From the NCBI GenBank assembly GCA_900544675.1, contig UQVZ01000037.1:1-32460 (forward strand): a stretch of 32,460 bases of DNA. Reading direction: 5' to 3'. The notes under the pieces are model-generated. The model did no database searches. It was not told the DNA's origin and saw only the letters and a program-made list of their open reading frames with translations. The DNA comes from an uncultured Bacteroides sp. (lineage in GTDB: Bacteria > Bacteroidota > Bacteroidia > Bacteroidales > Bacteroidaceae). Below, in pieces: positions 1-7,810 of this stretch. The first letter of the stretch is position 1, and each line of letters begins with the position of its first letter. A program made the position numbers and the translations under genes.

Positions 1-53
1 GAAGCGAACAAAAGCGCTCCGAACAGAAGTGCACTTAAATACTTTTTTCTCAT
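1..53 (-). CDS. 5' end of a surface (S-layer/outer-surface type) protein gene, cut by window edge
   Basis: Only the first 17 codons are inside the window. They read MRKKYLSALLFGALLFA on the minus strand, from the ATG at 53-51. This is a basic n-region followed by a hydrophobic core, as in a secretion signal. From memory, this signal peptide is shared by a family of large Bacteroides surface proteins, some phase-variable, that continue into a lipoprotein-like TSCKDYDDDI segment; that continuation lies outside the window. The gene has a leader of about 280 nt containing one copy of the 55-bp inverted repeat, and a promoter near 340-347. The signal-peptide reading is strong; the product name is an inference. 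Confidence 0.65.
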   Translation of the reverse strand, partial: MRKKYLSALLFGALLFA

Positions 54-125
54 AACAAAATAAATTTAATTTATAAATTAAAAAACTCAAATCGTTCTAA
101 CCCAAGTAATTACATACGCTGCTTC

Positions 126-180
126 ATCCTATCAGACTAAGTTCTTTTTACTTTGTCTTGTAATCGCGCCGGCTACTGAC
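126..180 (+). repeat. left copy of a 55-bp terminal inverted repeat
   Basis: Bases 126-180 are the exact reverse complement of 32406-32460. Identity ends sharply at 180/32406 on the inner side. The outer limit cannot be seen, because the right copy runs into the window edge. The repeat lies in the leader of the leftward surface-protein gene, between its promoter and start codon. That is where a recombination site for promoter or leader exchange would be expected. I do not recognise the core sequence of a known Bacteroides tyrosine or serine invertase in it. Confidence 0.9.
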
Positions 181-339
181 CAAGCAGTGCCGTAAGGCTC
201 TTTTCTAGAATCAAGCAGTTTTACCATAGAACTCTGTGCTTCTCTACTCACTTCAGAATCCGTATCCGGATACGTCTCCTTCCGCTTTGGAAAAGGTTTT
301 CATTCACATTTTTTGTTTTAGAAGACAACTTTCAAGGCA

Positions 340-368
340 CAAATGTAAAGGTTTTATTTTATTCGCAA
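340..368 (-). promoter_or_regulatory. promoter of the leftward surface-protein gene
   Basis: Read on the minus strand, TACATTTG at 347-340 matches the Bacteroidetes -7 consensus TAnnTTTG. TTGC at 368-365 lies about 17 nt upstream as a weak -33 element. Predicted transcription starts near 333, giving a leader of about 280 nt that crosses the 55-bp inverted repeat. A 14-bp perfect palindrome at 261-274 also lies in this leader. Confidence 0.55.
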
Positions 369-591
369 TAATTATCTTACAAAAAAGTTCGGTTAAATTT
401 GCATTTATTAACACAGGAAAGAGAACCCCGCACAGAAAAAGCTAAGTTGTGCAATATTTTTGTCATAACATTTCCCCTTTCACGCCTTTACGGACTCCTT
501 TATTCCTTGATTTAGTAACGCACGCGCAAGCAAGTAACGCGTTTCAAGGGAAATTATCTCCTTTTTTCATAAGAATCCTTTGTGTGAGAAA

Positions 592-1515
592 TCATTTCCG
601 AAAGTTCTTGGCAAACTCCAGCGAGATGCAATTGGCTGTGCTGCGACAGGCTTCGCTACCAAATGCCAGCCCGCAAGCGATGATGTCGTCCCAGTCTTTC
701 TCGCGCAACTCTTCCAAGTCAGCCTTCCGGACACGGTTTTCCAGCAGACCATAGACGATGCCAGCGTTGAAATTGTCGCCTGCCCCAATGGTGCTCACTG
801 TCTCGACACGCGGGACGGGATAGGTTTGGGTATACTTACGGGTGAACAGGCTGACATCACGCGCACCGTCTGTATAAATAAAGGGATTGCAATAGAATCC
901 GACTTTCTGACGATAGACTTCGGCTGGATTGTCTAACCGGAACATCAGGCGGAAGTCTTCGGACGAGCCGCGCAGGATATCGGCATATTCGAAATTCTCG
1001 AGAATGGCAGGCATCAGCTTAATCACCTCGTTGGCGTGTGCGCTCCGGAAATTTACATCGTAGTAGATAATAGCTCCCCGCTCATGGGCCAGGTCGAGCA
1101 GTTCCTTTACCTTATCCCGCAATGCCGGCGTAATGGCAAAATAGGAGCCTATCATCACGATATCATCCGCCTGAATATCAGGCAAGGTCACATCGAGGCG
1201 CTGACGGGGGTAATCTTTATAAAAGATGTATTCGGCATCGTTATTCTCGTTCAGGAATGCCAGCGATACGGGCGACTTTCCATCAGAAAAAACATTGACA
1301 CTATCGGTGCGTACATGATTGGCACGCATATTCTCCAGTATCATCTCACCTACCCGGTCGTTTCCGGTTTCGCTGATAAACGTCACGTCGACACCCATCC
1401 TTCCCAATGAAATCATGGCGTTGTAGACTGACCCTCCCGGCACAGCTGCCTGCGGCTGTCCGTCGCGGAATAGAATGTCGAGGATTGTTTCTCCTATACC
1501 TATTACTTTTCTCAT
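592..1515 (-). CDS. PfkB-family carbohydrate kinase (fructokinase-like)
   Basis: A protein of about 307 residues of the ribokinase/PfkB family, which phosphorylates a sugar or nucleoside with ATP in the cytoplasm. The N-terminus MRKVIGIGETILDILF and the PGGSVYNAMISLGRMG segment match the family's substrate-binding region. TIGAGDNFNAGI near the C-terminus is the second PfkB signature and holds the catalytic Asp and the anion hole. The length is normal. I start at the second Met (1515) because MRKVIGIGE is the usual family start; an ATG two codons upstream (1521) is possible. It lies 70 nt downstream of the LOG gene on the same strand and is probably co-transcribed. Substrate specificity cannot be read from the sequence; fructose is a guess. 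Confidence 0.88.
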   Translation of the reverse strand: MRKVIGIGETILDILFRDGQPQAAVPGGSVYNAMISLGRMGVDVTFISETGNDRVGEMILENMRANHVRTDSVNVFSDGKSPVSLAFLNENNDAEYIFYKDYPRQRLDVTLPDIQADDIVMIGSYFAITPALRDKVKELLDLAHERGAIIYYDVNFRSAHANEVIKLMPAILENFEYADILRGSSEDFRLMFRLDNPAEVYRQKVGFYCNPFIYTDGARDVSLFTRKYTQTYPVPRVETVSTIGAGDNFNAGIVYGLLENRVRKADLEELREKDWDDIIACGLAFGSEACRSTANCISLEFAKNFRK

Positions 1516-1585
1516 TGTCATATATTTTAGTCCAGTTTACTTACTTATGCGAAGGTTTGCCCGGCAAACAGCCAGGCATCTTACT

Positions 1586-2119
1586 TTATTTCAGCAATTC
1601 GGTCAACTCGTCGAAGGTATTTGCCACCTTATAATATTGTTTCAAGGGGCGATGGGTAAAACGGGTTTCTTCCAAGCGGGCAAAGAAATGCAGGATATCG
1701 TCCCAAAAGCCGTTGATGTTGTAAAAGATGACTTGCTTGCCGTGGTATCCGATAGTAGCCGATGCCATGACATGGAAGACTTCGTCCAGCGTTCCTATGC
1801 CACCCGGCAATGCCACCATGACCTCTGCTTCTTGCAGCATCGTATCTTTCCGGTCGCTCAGATTGACGGTGCGGAAGGTCACGTCGAGCTTATCGCTTAC
1901 CCTGCCGCTTTCTTCCAGCTTGGTAGGCACTACGCCCATAATCATCGCACCTTTTTCTTTGGCGGCTTCGGCAACCGCTTCCATCAGCCCGGTATTCGAG
2001 CCTCCATATATCAACCACTTGTGATGTTCGCCCATCCAGGTACCCAGCTCTTTTGCCTTTTCGGCATAAACGGGGTCAATCGCATCGGATGCGGAACAGA
2101 ATAGAGCTATCTTGTTCAT
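1586..2119 (-). CDS. LOG family protein (putative nucleoside monophosphate phosphoribohydrolase)
   Basis: A 177-residue Rossmann-fold protein. GGSNTGLME (residues 39-47) and the signature PGGIGTLDE (105-113) identify the LOG/TIGR00730 family. Characterised members release free base from nucleoside 5'-monophosphates such as cytokinin ribotides; some bacterial members cleave AMP. Length and motif spacing are normal. It is the first gene of a probable pair with the PfkB kinase. A degenerate 8-nt-period repeat, A-rich on the coding strand, lies immediately before its start codon, as it does before several other genes here. The physiological role in this organism is unknown. Confidence 0.88.
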   Translation of the reverse strand: MNKIALFCSASDAIDPVYAEKAKELGTWMGEHHKWLIYGGSNTGLMEAVAEAAKEKGAMIMGVVPTKLEESGRVSDKLDVTFRTVNLSDRKDTMLQEAEVMVALPGGIGTLDEVFHVMASATIGYHGKQVIFYNINGFWDDILHFFARLEETRFTHRPLKQYYKVANTFDELTELLK

Positions 2120-2124
2120 TGGCT

Positions 2125-2400
2125 TGTTAGTTTTTAAGTTTGTTAGTTTTTAAGTTTTTGAGTTCTTGAGTTTTCACCACAGATTACACGGATTTTCTTC
2201 ATTATTGATTACGCAGATTAAGCAAATGAAGAATTAAAACTCTGTGCCTTCGTGTCTCTGTGTTCAATTTTATTTGAAACGCAGATTCACGCGGATTCTT
2301 CATTCTTAATTCTTCGTTCTTCATTCTTAAAGCTTTGCGCCTTTGCGTCTCTGCGTTCGATTTTATAAAACTAAAGAACTATCAAACTCACGAACTCATT
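2125..2400. repeat. intergenic filler: 8-nt-period repeat plus CACAGATT/CTCTGTG element
   Basis: Directly before the LOG start codon (2125-2170) is a degenerate 8-nt-period repeat (ttagtttt, taagtttt, tgagttct). From 2171 follow TTTTCACCACAGATT, then CTCTGTGCCTTCGTGTCTC, GAAACGCAGATTCACGCGG, and a 7-nt-period CATTCTT run to about 2330, then TTTGCGTCTCTGCGTTC. The same elements in the same order recur at 26103-26236. The rest of the gap up to 2446 shows no gene. Confidence 0.75.
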
Positions 2401-2446
2401 TATGCAAATATCCGCATTTTTTCTGCAAACACAATGAGTATTATTG

Positions 2447-2454
2447 TATTTTTG
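2447..2454 (+). promoter_or_regulatory. -7 box for the M16 protease gene
   Basis: TATTTTTG matches TAnnTTTG and lies 25 nt before the ATG at 2480. Predicted transcription starts near 2461. T-rich sequence at 2417-2422 could be a weak -33 region. Confidence 0.5.
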
Positions 2455-2479
2455 CAGCCGAAATCAGTAGAAAAAGAAA

Positions 2480-3706
2480 ATGGCGACTTACCAGACTGTC
2501 ACTTTACCTAACGGAATACGTATCATACACGAACCGAATCCGATTAACGTAGCTTACTGCGGATATGCGGTAGATGCCGGCACACGCGACGAGCGTGAGG
2601 ACGAGCAGGGCATGGCTCACTTTGTAGAACATCTGATATTTAAAGGTACGCGCAAGCGGCATGCCTGGCATATCCTGAACCGGATGGAGAATGTGGGCGG
2701 CGACCTGAATGCTTATACGAACAAGGAGGAAACGGTCATCTACAGCGCTTTCCTGAAAGAAGACTTCCTGCGTGCAGCCGAGCTGCTGACCGACATCGTG
2801 TTCAACAGCACCTTCCCGCAAAACGAGATAGAGAAAGAGGTGGAAGTGATTATCGACGAGATACAAAGTTACGAGGACAGTCCGGCAGAGCTGATATTCG
2901 ATGATTTCGAGGAGCTGATATTCCCCGACCATCCTTTAGGCAGAAATATCTTAGGCAAGCCGGAACAGCTCCGGAACTTCCGAAGTGAAGATGCCTTGAA
3001 CTTCGTAAACCGCTATTATAAGCCGGATAACCTTGTTTTCTTCGTGCAAGGCAATCTGGACTTCAACCGCATTGTGCGCACGATGGAGAAGATTACGGCT
3101 GGCATACCTTTCGGAAAGGTGGAGAACTACACCCGCCAGGCACCGGCAAGCTACCAACCCCGCCAGCTCACAGTGCACAAAGACACGCATCAGGCACACG
3201 TGATGATAGGCGGACGGGGATATAATGCGTACGACGAACGCCGCACCGGGCTATACCTATTAAATAATATATTAGGCGGGCCGGGCATGAACAGCCGGCT
3301 CAACGTAGCTTTGCGCGAGCGGAAGGGACTGGTATACAGTGTAGAGTCGAACCTGACTTCGTATACCGATACAGGAACGTTCTGCATCTATTTCGGCTGC
3401 GACCCCGAAGATACAGACCGTTGCATAGACTTGGTACAGAAAGAATTGCGCAAGCTGCGCGAGCAGCCTCTTACTGCCTCACGCCTGAATGCTGCCAAGA
3501 AGCAAATCATCGGGCAAATCGGCGTAGCAAGTGACAACTTTGAAAACAACGCGCTCGACATGGCGAAATGCTTTCTTCATTACAAGCATTACGACTCGAA
3601 GGAAGAAGTGTTCCGCCGCATCGAAGCCCTCACGGCACAGCAATTGCAAGACATAGCCAACGAAATGTTTGCCGAAGACTATCTATCGGTCTTGATATAC
3701 CGATAG
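2480..3706 (+). CDS. M16 family zinc metallopeptidase (processing-peptidase-like)
   Basis: A 408-residue insulinase/processing-protease homologue. The inverted zinc motif HxxEH is at His47, Glu50, His51 (HFVEHLIFKGT), and the third zinc ligand is probably Glu127 in VIIDEI. The C-terminal half carries the usual M16 domain with GGPGMNSRLN and RERKGLVYSV. There is no signal peptide, so it should be cytoplasmic or weakly membrane-associated. It resembles the small single-pair M16B proteases of bacteria, which clear peptides or process precursors. The gene stands alone on this strand with its own promoter; a MITE-like element follows 28 nt after the stop codon. The substrate is unknown. Confidence 0.92.
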   Translation: MATYQTVTLPNGIRIIHEPNPINVAYCGYAVDAGTRDEREDEQGMAHFVEHLIFKGTRKRHAWHILNRMENVGGDLNAYTNKEETVIYSAFLKEDFLRAAELLTDIVFNSTFPQNEIEKEVEVIIDEIQSYEDSPAELIFDDFEELIFPDHPLGRNILGKPEQLRNFRSEDALNFVNRYYKPDNLVFFVQGNLDFNRIVRTMEKITAGIPFGKVENYTRQAPASYQPRQLTVHKDTHQAHVMIGGRGYNAYDERRTGLYLLNNILGGPGMNSRLNVALRERKGLVYSVESNLTSYTDTGTFCIYFGCDPEDTDRCIDLVQKELRKLREQPLTASRLNAAKKQIIGQIGVASDNFENNALDMAKCFLHYKHYDSKEEVFRRIEALTAQQLQDIANEMFAEDYLSVLIYR

Positions 3707-3734
3707 TAGTCCGGCGTTGCGTTTTCAGTTATTA

Positions 3735-3909
3735 AGAGCCTGTTTAAATTTTCCGATAAAGTCATATTGTCAGGTCTCTTTTGAGTTTGTTTCCGGTCTG
3801 TTTTCCCGATTTTATGCGTCAGATAGCCCGCTATCCTCCTTATAAAATCAGAAAAACATCCTCGAAAACAATTCTCAAAATAAACCTGAGCAAAATTTAA
3901 ACAGGCTCT
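3735..3909. mobile_element. MITE-like element with 18-bp terminal inverted repeats
   Basis: AGAGCCTGTTTAAATTTT at 3735-3752 is repeated as its exact reverse complement at 3892-3909, bounding 175 bp with no ORF of its own. Inside is a nested dyad: GATTTTAT (3808-3815) pairs with ATAAAATC (3842-3849), enclosing GATAGC/GCTATC (3822-3827/3830-3835). The flanks suggest at most a short TA/TTA-type target duplication. The right end supplies the stop codon of the DUF1703 gene. A single copy of the terminal sequence (TTAAGAGCCTGTTTAAAT) occurs at 16329-16346. The transposase family is not identifiable from this. Confidence 0.75.
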
Positions 3910-5500
3910 AATTCTCAACTGTTTTCCACTCCTCCACGGTTCCACTCTCGGAAGAGAAGTTTACACCTATTTTATATAGCTTGCGCGGATCTGCCTCATA
4001 AGGACGGGCATAGCCTTTGGCTTCTATCTGTGTCAAAGCCTCGTCTGCTGTGCCGTCGCGCTTAAACTCAAAGATATAGATATAGTCGGGTGTCTCTACA
4101 ATGCAGTCTGACCGTCCCTGGCTCTGTTCTTTCTCGGTATAGACCGTATAGACACTGACCAGGCGGAAGATGAGGTAAAGGGTGTAATGGAAGAAGCGCT
4201 CTTTCTCGGGCTCGTCTTTCTTGCTGCGCATCGAATACGGGATACTTGCCAGGAAGGAAGTGAACAGCTTGTGGAGCTGCTCCGTATCGCCTTTGCGCAA
4301 GGAAACGACCACGCTTCTAATCCAAGCGTTCATGTTCTCATGCGGTTTCAGGTAATTGGCAGCTACTAAAGATACGAAACCGCTCTTCACTTCATTATTC
4401 GGGAAATCGAGCAGGAAAGTGCCAAAATCCATGTCATAGTCTTTAATGGTGAGGTATCCGCTCTGGTATATCATCGGGAGCGGTTGCTCCACATCCGCCT
4501 TATAGTCGATAAATTCCTTTGATTCATAATACTTGCCCGTCAGATCGTTCAGGTCTTCCTGCGTATGATTCAGCAGGCGGATAAGATAAGTAGGTGTGCC
4601 GCTGGCAAACCAAAAGTCGCGCAGCTGCAGCTTGGCAAAAGCGTTCAGCAGGCTGAAGGGGTTGTACACATCCGTCAGGTTATCGCTGAAGTGATAGCCG
4701 TCGTATTGTTTCCGCAACATCTCCTTCATCCCTTCCGGTGTGGTGCGGTATTTATCTGCCAATGCCTTGATGGGTTCGGTGAAGTAATGTTCCAGCTCTT
4801 CCTGCGTGATGCCGCAGAGCGTCTCGTAAGGACCGTCCATGCTGATATCGGAAGGCTGGTTGAATCCGCTGAACACACTGACCTGCGAGAACTTGGTCAC
4901 ACCGGTCAGCAGGACAAACTGAAGCTCCTCGTTAGCCAGTTTGAAGACCGAATAAAAGCCTTTCAGCATTTCCCGGTGACGGTCTTCCAGCAGGCGTTCT
5001 TCCCCATCGATTGTAGTTTTATAGCCTGTATCCAATACATCCAAGATAGGTTTGTCGTATTCGTCTATCAGCACCACACAACGTCGTCCGTATTTCTTGC
5101 GGGCCTGCTGCAATACATACATGAAACGTTTCTCAATGGTTTGAGCCGTATGACTCCTGCCATACACCTGTTCCCAGTCGGCAATCTGTTCCTCTATCCT
5201 TTTCTCCAGTGTGCCGTCTACGGTAAAGTCCCCTCCGTTGAAGTCGATATGAAAGACAGGGTATTCCGCCCATTCGCTCTCCAGCTTCTCGATAGCAAGT
5301 CCCTTGAACAGTTCTTTCCTTCCTTGGAAATAACATTTCAAGGTGGAGACCAACAGGCTCTTGCCGAATCGCCGCGGACGGCTGAGGAAATAAATCTTTC
5401 CTTCTGTTACCAGTCGGTAAAGCAAGGCGGTCTTGTCGACATACACATAACCGTCTTCAATGATTTGGTCAAAACTCTGGATACCTATCGGATACTTCAT
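3908..5500 (-). CDS. DUF1703-type protein: AAA-ATPase-like domain plus PD-(D/E)XK nuclease-like domain
   Basis: A protein of about 530 residues, starting at the Met of MKYPIGIQSFDQII (5500), which is the family's usual start. An in-frame ATG ten codons upstream has no support. The N-terminal AAA-like domain has a degenerate P-loop RPRRFGKS (41-48) and a Walker B-like LIDEYDKPILD (144-154). The C-terminal domain has SDCIVETPDYIYIFEFK, matching the D...ExK core of PD-(D/E)XK nucleases. Such genes are highly multiplied in Bacteroides genomes and their role is unknown; mobility or defence has been suggested only by analogy. The stop codon TAG (3910-3908) spans the border of the MITE terminal repeat. 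A 22-bp tandem array lies upstream. Confidence 0.85.
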   Translation of the reverse strand: MKYPIGIQSFDQIIEDGYVYVDKTALLYRLVTEGKIYFLSRPRRFGKSLLVSTLKCYFQGRKELFKGLAIEKLESEWAEYPVFHIDFNGGDFTVDGTLEKRIEEQIADWEQVYGRSHTAQTIEKRFMYVLQQARKKYGRRCVVLIDEYDKPILDVLDTGYKTTIDGEERLLEDRHREMLKGFYSVFKLANEELQFVLLTGVTKFSQVSVFSGFNQPSDISMDGPYETLCGITQEELEHYFTEPIKALADKYRTTPEGMKEMLRKQYDGYHFSDNLTDVYNPFSLLNAFAKLQLRDFWFASGTPTYLIRLLNHTQEDLNDLTGKYYESKEFIDYKADVEQPLPMIYQSGYLTIKDYDMDFGTFLLDFPNNEVKSGFVSLVAANYLKPHENMNAWIRSVVVSLRKGDTEQLHKLFTSFLASIPYSMRSKKDEPEKERFFHYTLYLIFRLVSVYTVYTEKEQSQGRSDCIVETPDYIYIFEFKRDGTADEALTQIEAKGYARPYEADPRKLYKIGVNFSSESGTVEEWKTVEN

Positions 5501-5657
5501 GATGCGTTGCGTTTTATAGTGTCTATACAAAGAAACGAATTTATTCTGAAACAGACAAATATCCGGATACGGAAAACGCCATCGGATACAGAGGCACTTA
5601 TGTGCTCATTTTCAATCAATACCCTCAACTTCCCAACGCAAACAGCAGTTTCACCCT

Positions 5658-5745
5658 GTTTAGATATAGTGAAACACTTGTTTCAACTAGGTGAAACAAC
5701 TGTTTCAGCTAGGTAAAACAACTGTTTCACCTATAAGAAACTGCC
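5658..5745. repeat. 22-bp tandem array (GTTTCA-type, about 4 units)
   Basis: Units at 5658-5679, 5680-5701, 5702-5723 and 5724-5745 each begin with GTTT and have a 22-bp period. The middle units read GTTTCAnCTAGGTrAAACAA and are near-palindromic around CTAG. A further GTTTCACC stands just before the first unit and TGAAACT just after the last. The array lies between the divergent DUF1703 and argS genes. The dyads could be protein-binding sites, but nothing identifies a regulator. There are no spacers, so this is not a CRISPR array. Confidence 0.8.
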
Positions 5746-5886
5746 TGAAACTACTGATTACATCAGGGAAGCATTGCTTTTCGCTTCACAATCAGGCTAT
5801 CAGGGGAGTCACTTCACTATGGCAGGAACAGATAAACTTATGATAAACTCCCCGTCCCAAGCACCCGAAAACTTAAAAATAATTCG

Positions 5887-5894
5887 TACCTTTG
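5887..5894 (+). promoter_or_regulatory. -7 box for argS
   Basis: TACCTTTG matches TAnnTTTG exactly and lies 38 nt before the argS ATG. Transcription is predicted from about 5901. This position also argues against the longer upstream reading frame (from 5774) being translated. Confidence 0.65.
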
Positions 5895-5932
5895 CACGCA
5901 AAGTTAAAATACAAACGCACAAAGATATACAC

Positions 5933-7726
5933 ATGAAAATAGAAGACAAGCTGACCGCTTCCGTCATCGACGGCGTGAAGAAGCTGTACGGCGCGGATAT
6001 CACTCCTGCCATGGTACAGTTGCAAAAGACCAAGAAAGAGTTTACAGGACACCTTACGGTGGTAGTCTTCCCCTTCCTGAAAATGTCGAAAAAAGGGCCG
6101 GAGCAGACCGGACAGGAACTCGGCGAATACCTGAAGGCGAACGAACCTGCCGTAGCGGACTACAACGTAATCAAAGGATTCCTCAACCTGACCATTGCCT
6201 CGGACGTATGGATTGAGTTGCTGAACCGTATCCATGCCGACGCGCAATGGGGTATCCGCAAAGCCGACGAGAACGCACCGCTAGTGATGATTGAATATTC
6301 TTCGCCCAACACCAACAAGCCGCTCCACTTGGGACATGTGCGCAACAACCTGCTGGGTAACGCGCTGGCTAACATCATGGCTGCCAACGGCAATCGGGTA
6401 GTAAAGACCAACATCGTGAACGACCGCGGCATCCATATCTGCAAGTCGATGCTGGCATGGCTGAAATACGGCAATGGTGAGACACCCGAGTCATCGGGAA
6501 AGAAAGGCGACCACCTGGTAGGCGATTACTATGTGGCTTTCGACCAGCATTATAAGGCAGAAGTAGCCGAACTGATGGCAAAAGGCATGAGCAAGGAAGA
6601 GGCAGAAGCCCAGTCGCCCCTGATGCAGGAAGCCCGCGAGATGCTCCGCAAATGGGAAGCCGGCGACCCCGAAGTGCGTGCCCTCTGGCAGAAGATGAAC
6701 AATTGGGTCTATGCCGGATTCGATGAAACCTACCGCATGATGGGGGTCAGCTTCGATAAAATCTATTACGAATCGAATACTTACCTGGAAGGCAAGAAAA
6801 AGGTATTGGAAGGACTGGAGAAGGGACTCTTCTATCGCAAGGAAGACGGTTCGGTATGGGCTGACCTTACTCCCGAAGGCCTCGACCAGAAACTCCTGCT
6901 CCGTGCCGACGGTACCTCGGTCTATATGACCCAGGACATCGGAACGGCGGAACAGCGCTTTGCCGATTATCCGATTAACAAGATGATTTACGTGGTAGGA
7001 AATGAACAGAACTATCACTTCCAGGTACTCTCTATCCTGCTCGACAAACTGGGCTTCGAATGGGGAAAAGACCTGGTACACTTCTCGTACGGCATGGTAG
7101 AACTGCCCGAAGGAAAGATGAAGAGCCGCGAAGGTACGGTAGTAGATGCCGACGACCTGATGGAAGCCATGATTCAGACAGCCAAGGAAACCAGCAACGA
7201 GCTGGGCAAGCTGGACGGTCTGACACAAGCGGAAGCCGACGATATTGCCCGTATAGTAGGCTTGGGAGCCTTGAAATATTTCATCCTGAAAGTGGACGCG
7301 CGGAAGAACATGACCTTCAATCCGAAAGAGTCTATCGACTTTAACGGCAATACCGGTCCGTTCATCCAATACACCTACGCGCGTATCCAGTCCATCCTGC
7401 GCAAGGCAGCCGAAGCCGGTATGGTTATTCCGGCGGTTATCCCGACAGGCATCGAGCTGAACGCCAAGGAAGAAGGGCTGATACAGATGCTGGCAGACTT
7501 CCCCGCAACGGTGGCTCAGGCAGGAACAGACTACAACCCGTCTATCCTTGCCAACTACACGTATGACCTGGTGAAGGAATACAACCAGTTCTATCACGAC
7601 TTCAGCATCCTGCGCGAAGAAGACGAGGCACGGAAGGTATTCCGCCTTGCCTTGAGCCAGAACGTAGGCAAAGTGGTGAAAGAAGCCATGGGACTGCTGG
7701 GCATCGAAGTCCCGGAACGAATGTAA
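5933..7726 (+). CDS. argS: arginyl-tRNA synthetase
   Basis: A 597-residue class I aminoacyl-tRNA synthetase that charges tRNA-Arg with arginine in the cytoplasm. The N-terminal Add1 domain precedes the HIGH-type motif HLGHVRNN (132-139). GKMKSREGTVVDADDL corresponds to the KMSKS region, with the family's SREG form. The C-terminal DALR anticodon-binding domain ends GIEVPERM. The start at 5933 (MKIEDKLTASVIDG) gives the normal length; the frame stays open to 5774, but the predicted promoter lies inside that extension. A tRNA-Arg gene lies about 4 kb downstream. A CACAGATT-type hairpin follows the stop codon. Confidence 0.97.
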   Translation: MKIEDKLTASVIDGVKKLYGADITPAMVQLQKTKKEFTGHLTVVVFPFLKMSKKGPEQTGQELGEYLKANEPAVADYNVIKGFLNLTIASDVWIELLNRIHADAQWGIRKADENAPLVMIEYSSPNTNKPLHLGHVRNNLLGNALANIMAANGNRVVKTNIVNDRGIHICKSMLAWLKYGNGETPESSGKKGDHLVGDYYVAFDQHYKAEVAELMAKGMSKEEAEAQSPLMQEAREMLRKWEAGDPEVRALWQKMNNWVYAGFDETYRMMGVSFDKIYYESNTYLEGKKKVLEGLEKGLFYRKEDGSVWADLTPEGLDQKLLLRADGTSVYMTQDIGTAEQRFADYPINKMIYVVGNEQNYHFQVLSILLDKLGFEWGKDLVHFSYGMVELPEGKMKSREGTVVDADDLMEAMIQTAKETSNELGKLDGLTQAEADDIARIVGLGALKYFILKVDARKNMTFNPKESIDFNGNTGPFIQYTYARIQSILRKAAEAGMVIPAVIPTGIELNAKEEGLIQMLADFPATVAQAGTDYNPSILANYTYDLVKEYNQFYHDFSILREEDEARKVFRLALSQNVGKVVKEAMGLLGIEVPERM

Positions 7727-7737
7727 AAACCGGTTTT

Positions 7738-7794
7738 ACCACAGATTACACAGATTGATTTCAATTATTTAATTTAATCCGTGTAATCTGTGGT
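7738..7794. repeat. CACAGATT-type inverted repeat after argS
   Basis: ACCACAGATTACACAGATT (7738-7756) pairs with 7776-7794 with one mismatch around a 19-nt AT-rich loop. It may act as a weak terminator between argS and the RNase H gene, although no T-run follows. The sequence belongs to the same family as the elements at 2171 and 26103. Confidence 0.7.
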
Positions 7795-7810
7795 GAGAAA
7801 AAACGACTTT

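Larger units (their letters stand above)
54..591. other. non-coding leader and spacer region
   Basis: No convincing gene is present. From left to right it holds an AT-rich leader (54-125), the 55-bp inverted repeat (126-180), a unique stretch with the palindrome CGTATCCGGATACG (261-274), the leftward promoter (340-368), and AT-rich sequence up to the end of the sugar kinase gene. GTAACGC occurs twice near 517-541. The short ORFs in this stretch have no family features. Confidence 0.6.

Noticed and set aside
126..180. Known Bacteroides invertase target
   Set aside because: I could not match the 55-bp repeat to remembered core sequences of Mpi-type serine or Tsr-type tyrosine recombinases, so no enzyme is named.
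5658..5745. CRISPR array
   Set aside because: Units are directly adjacent with no spacers and no cas genes are nearby; the same holds for the arrays at 16379 and 31933.
5774..5932. N-terminal extension of argS
   Set aside because: The predicted promoter (5887-5894) lies inside it, and MKIEDKLTASVIDG gives the normal family start and length.
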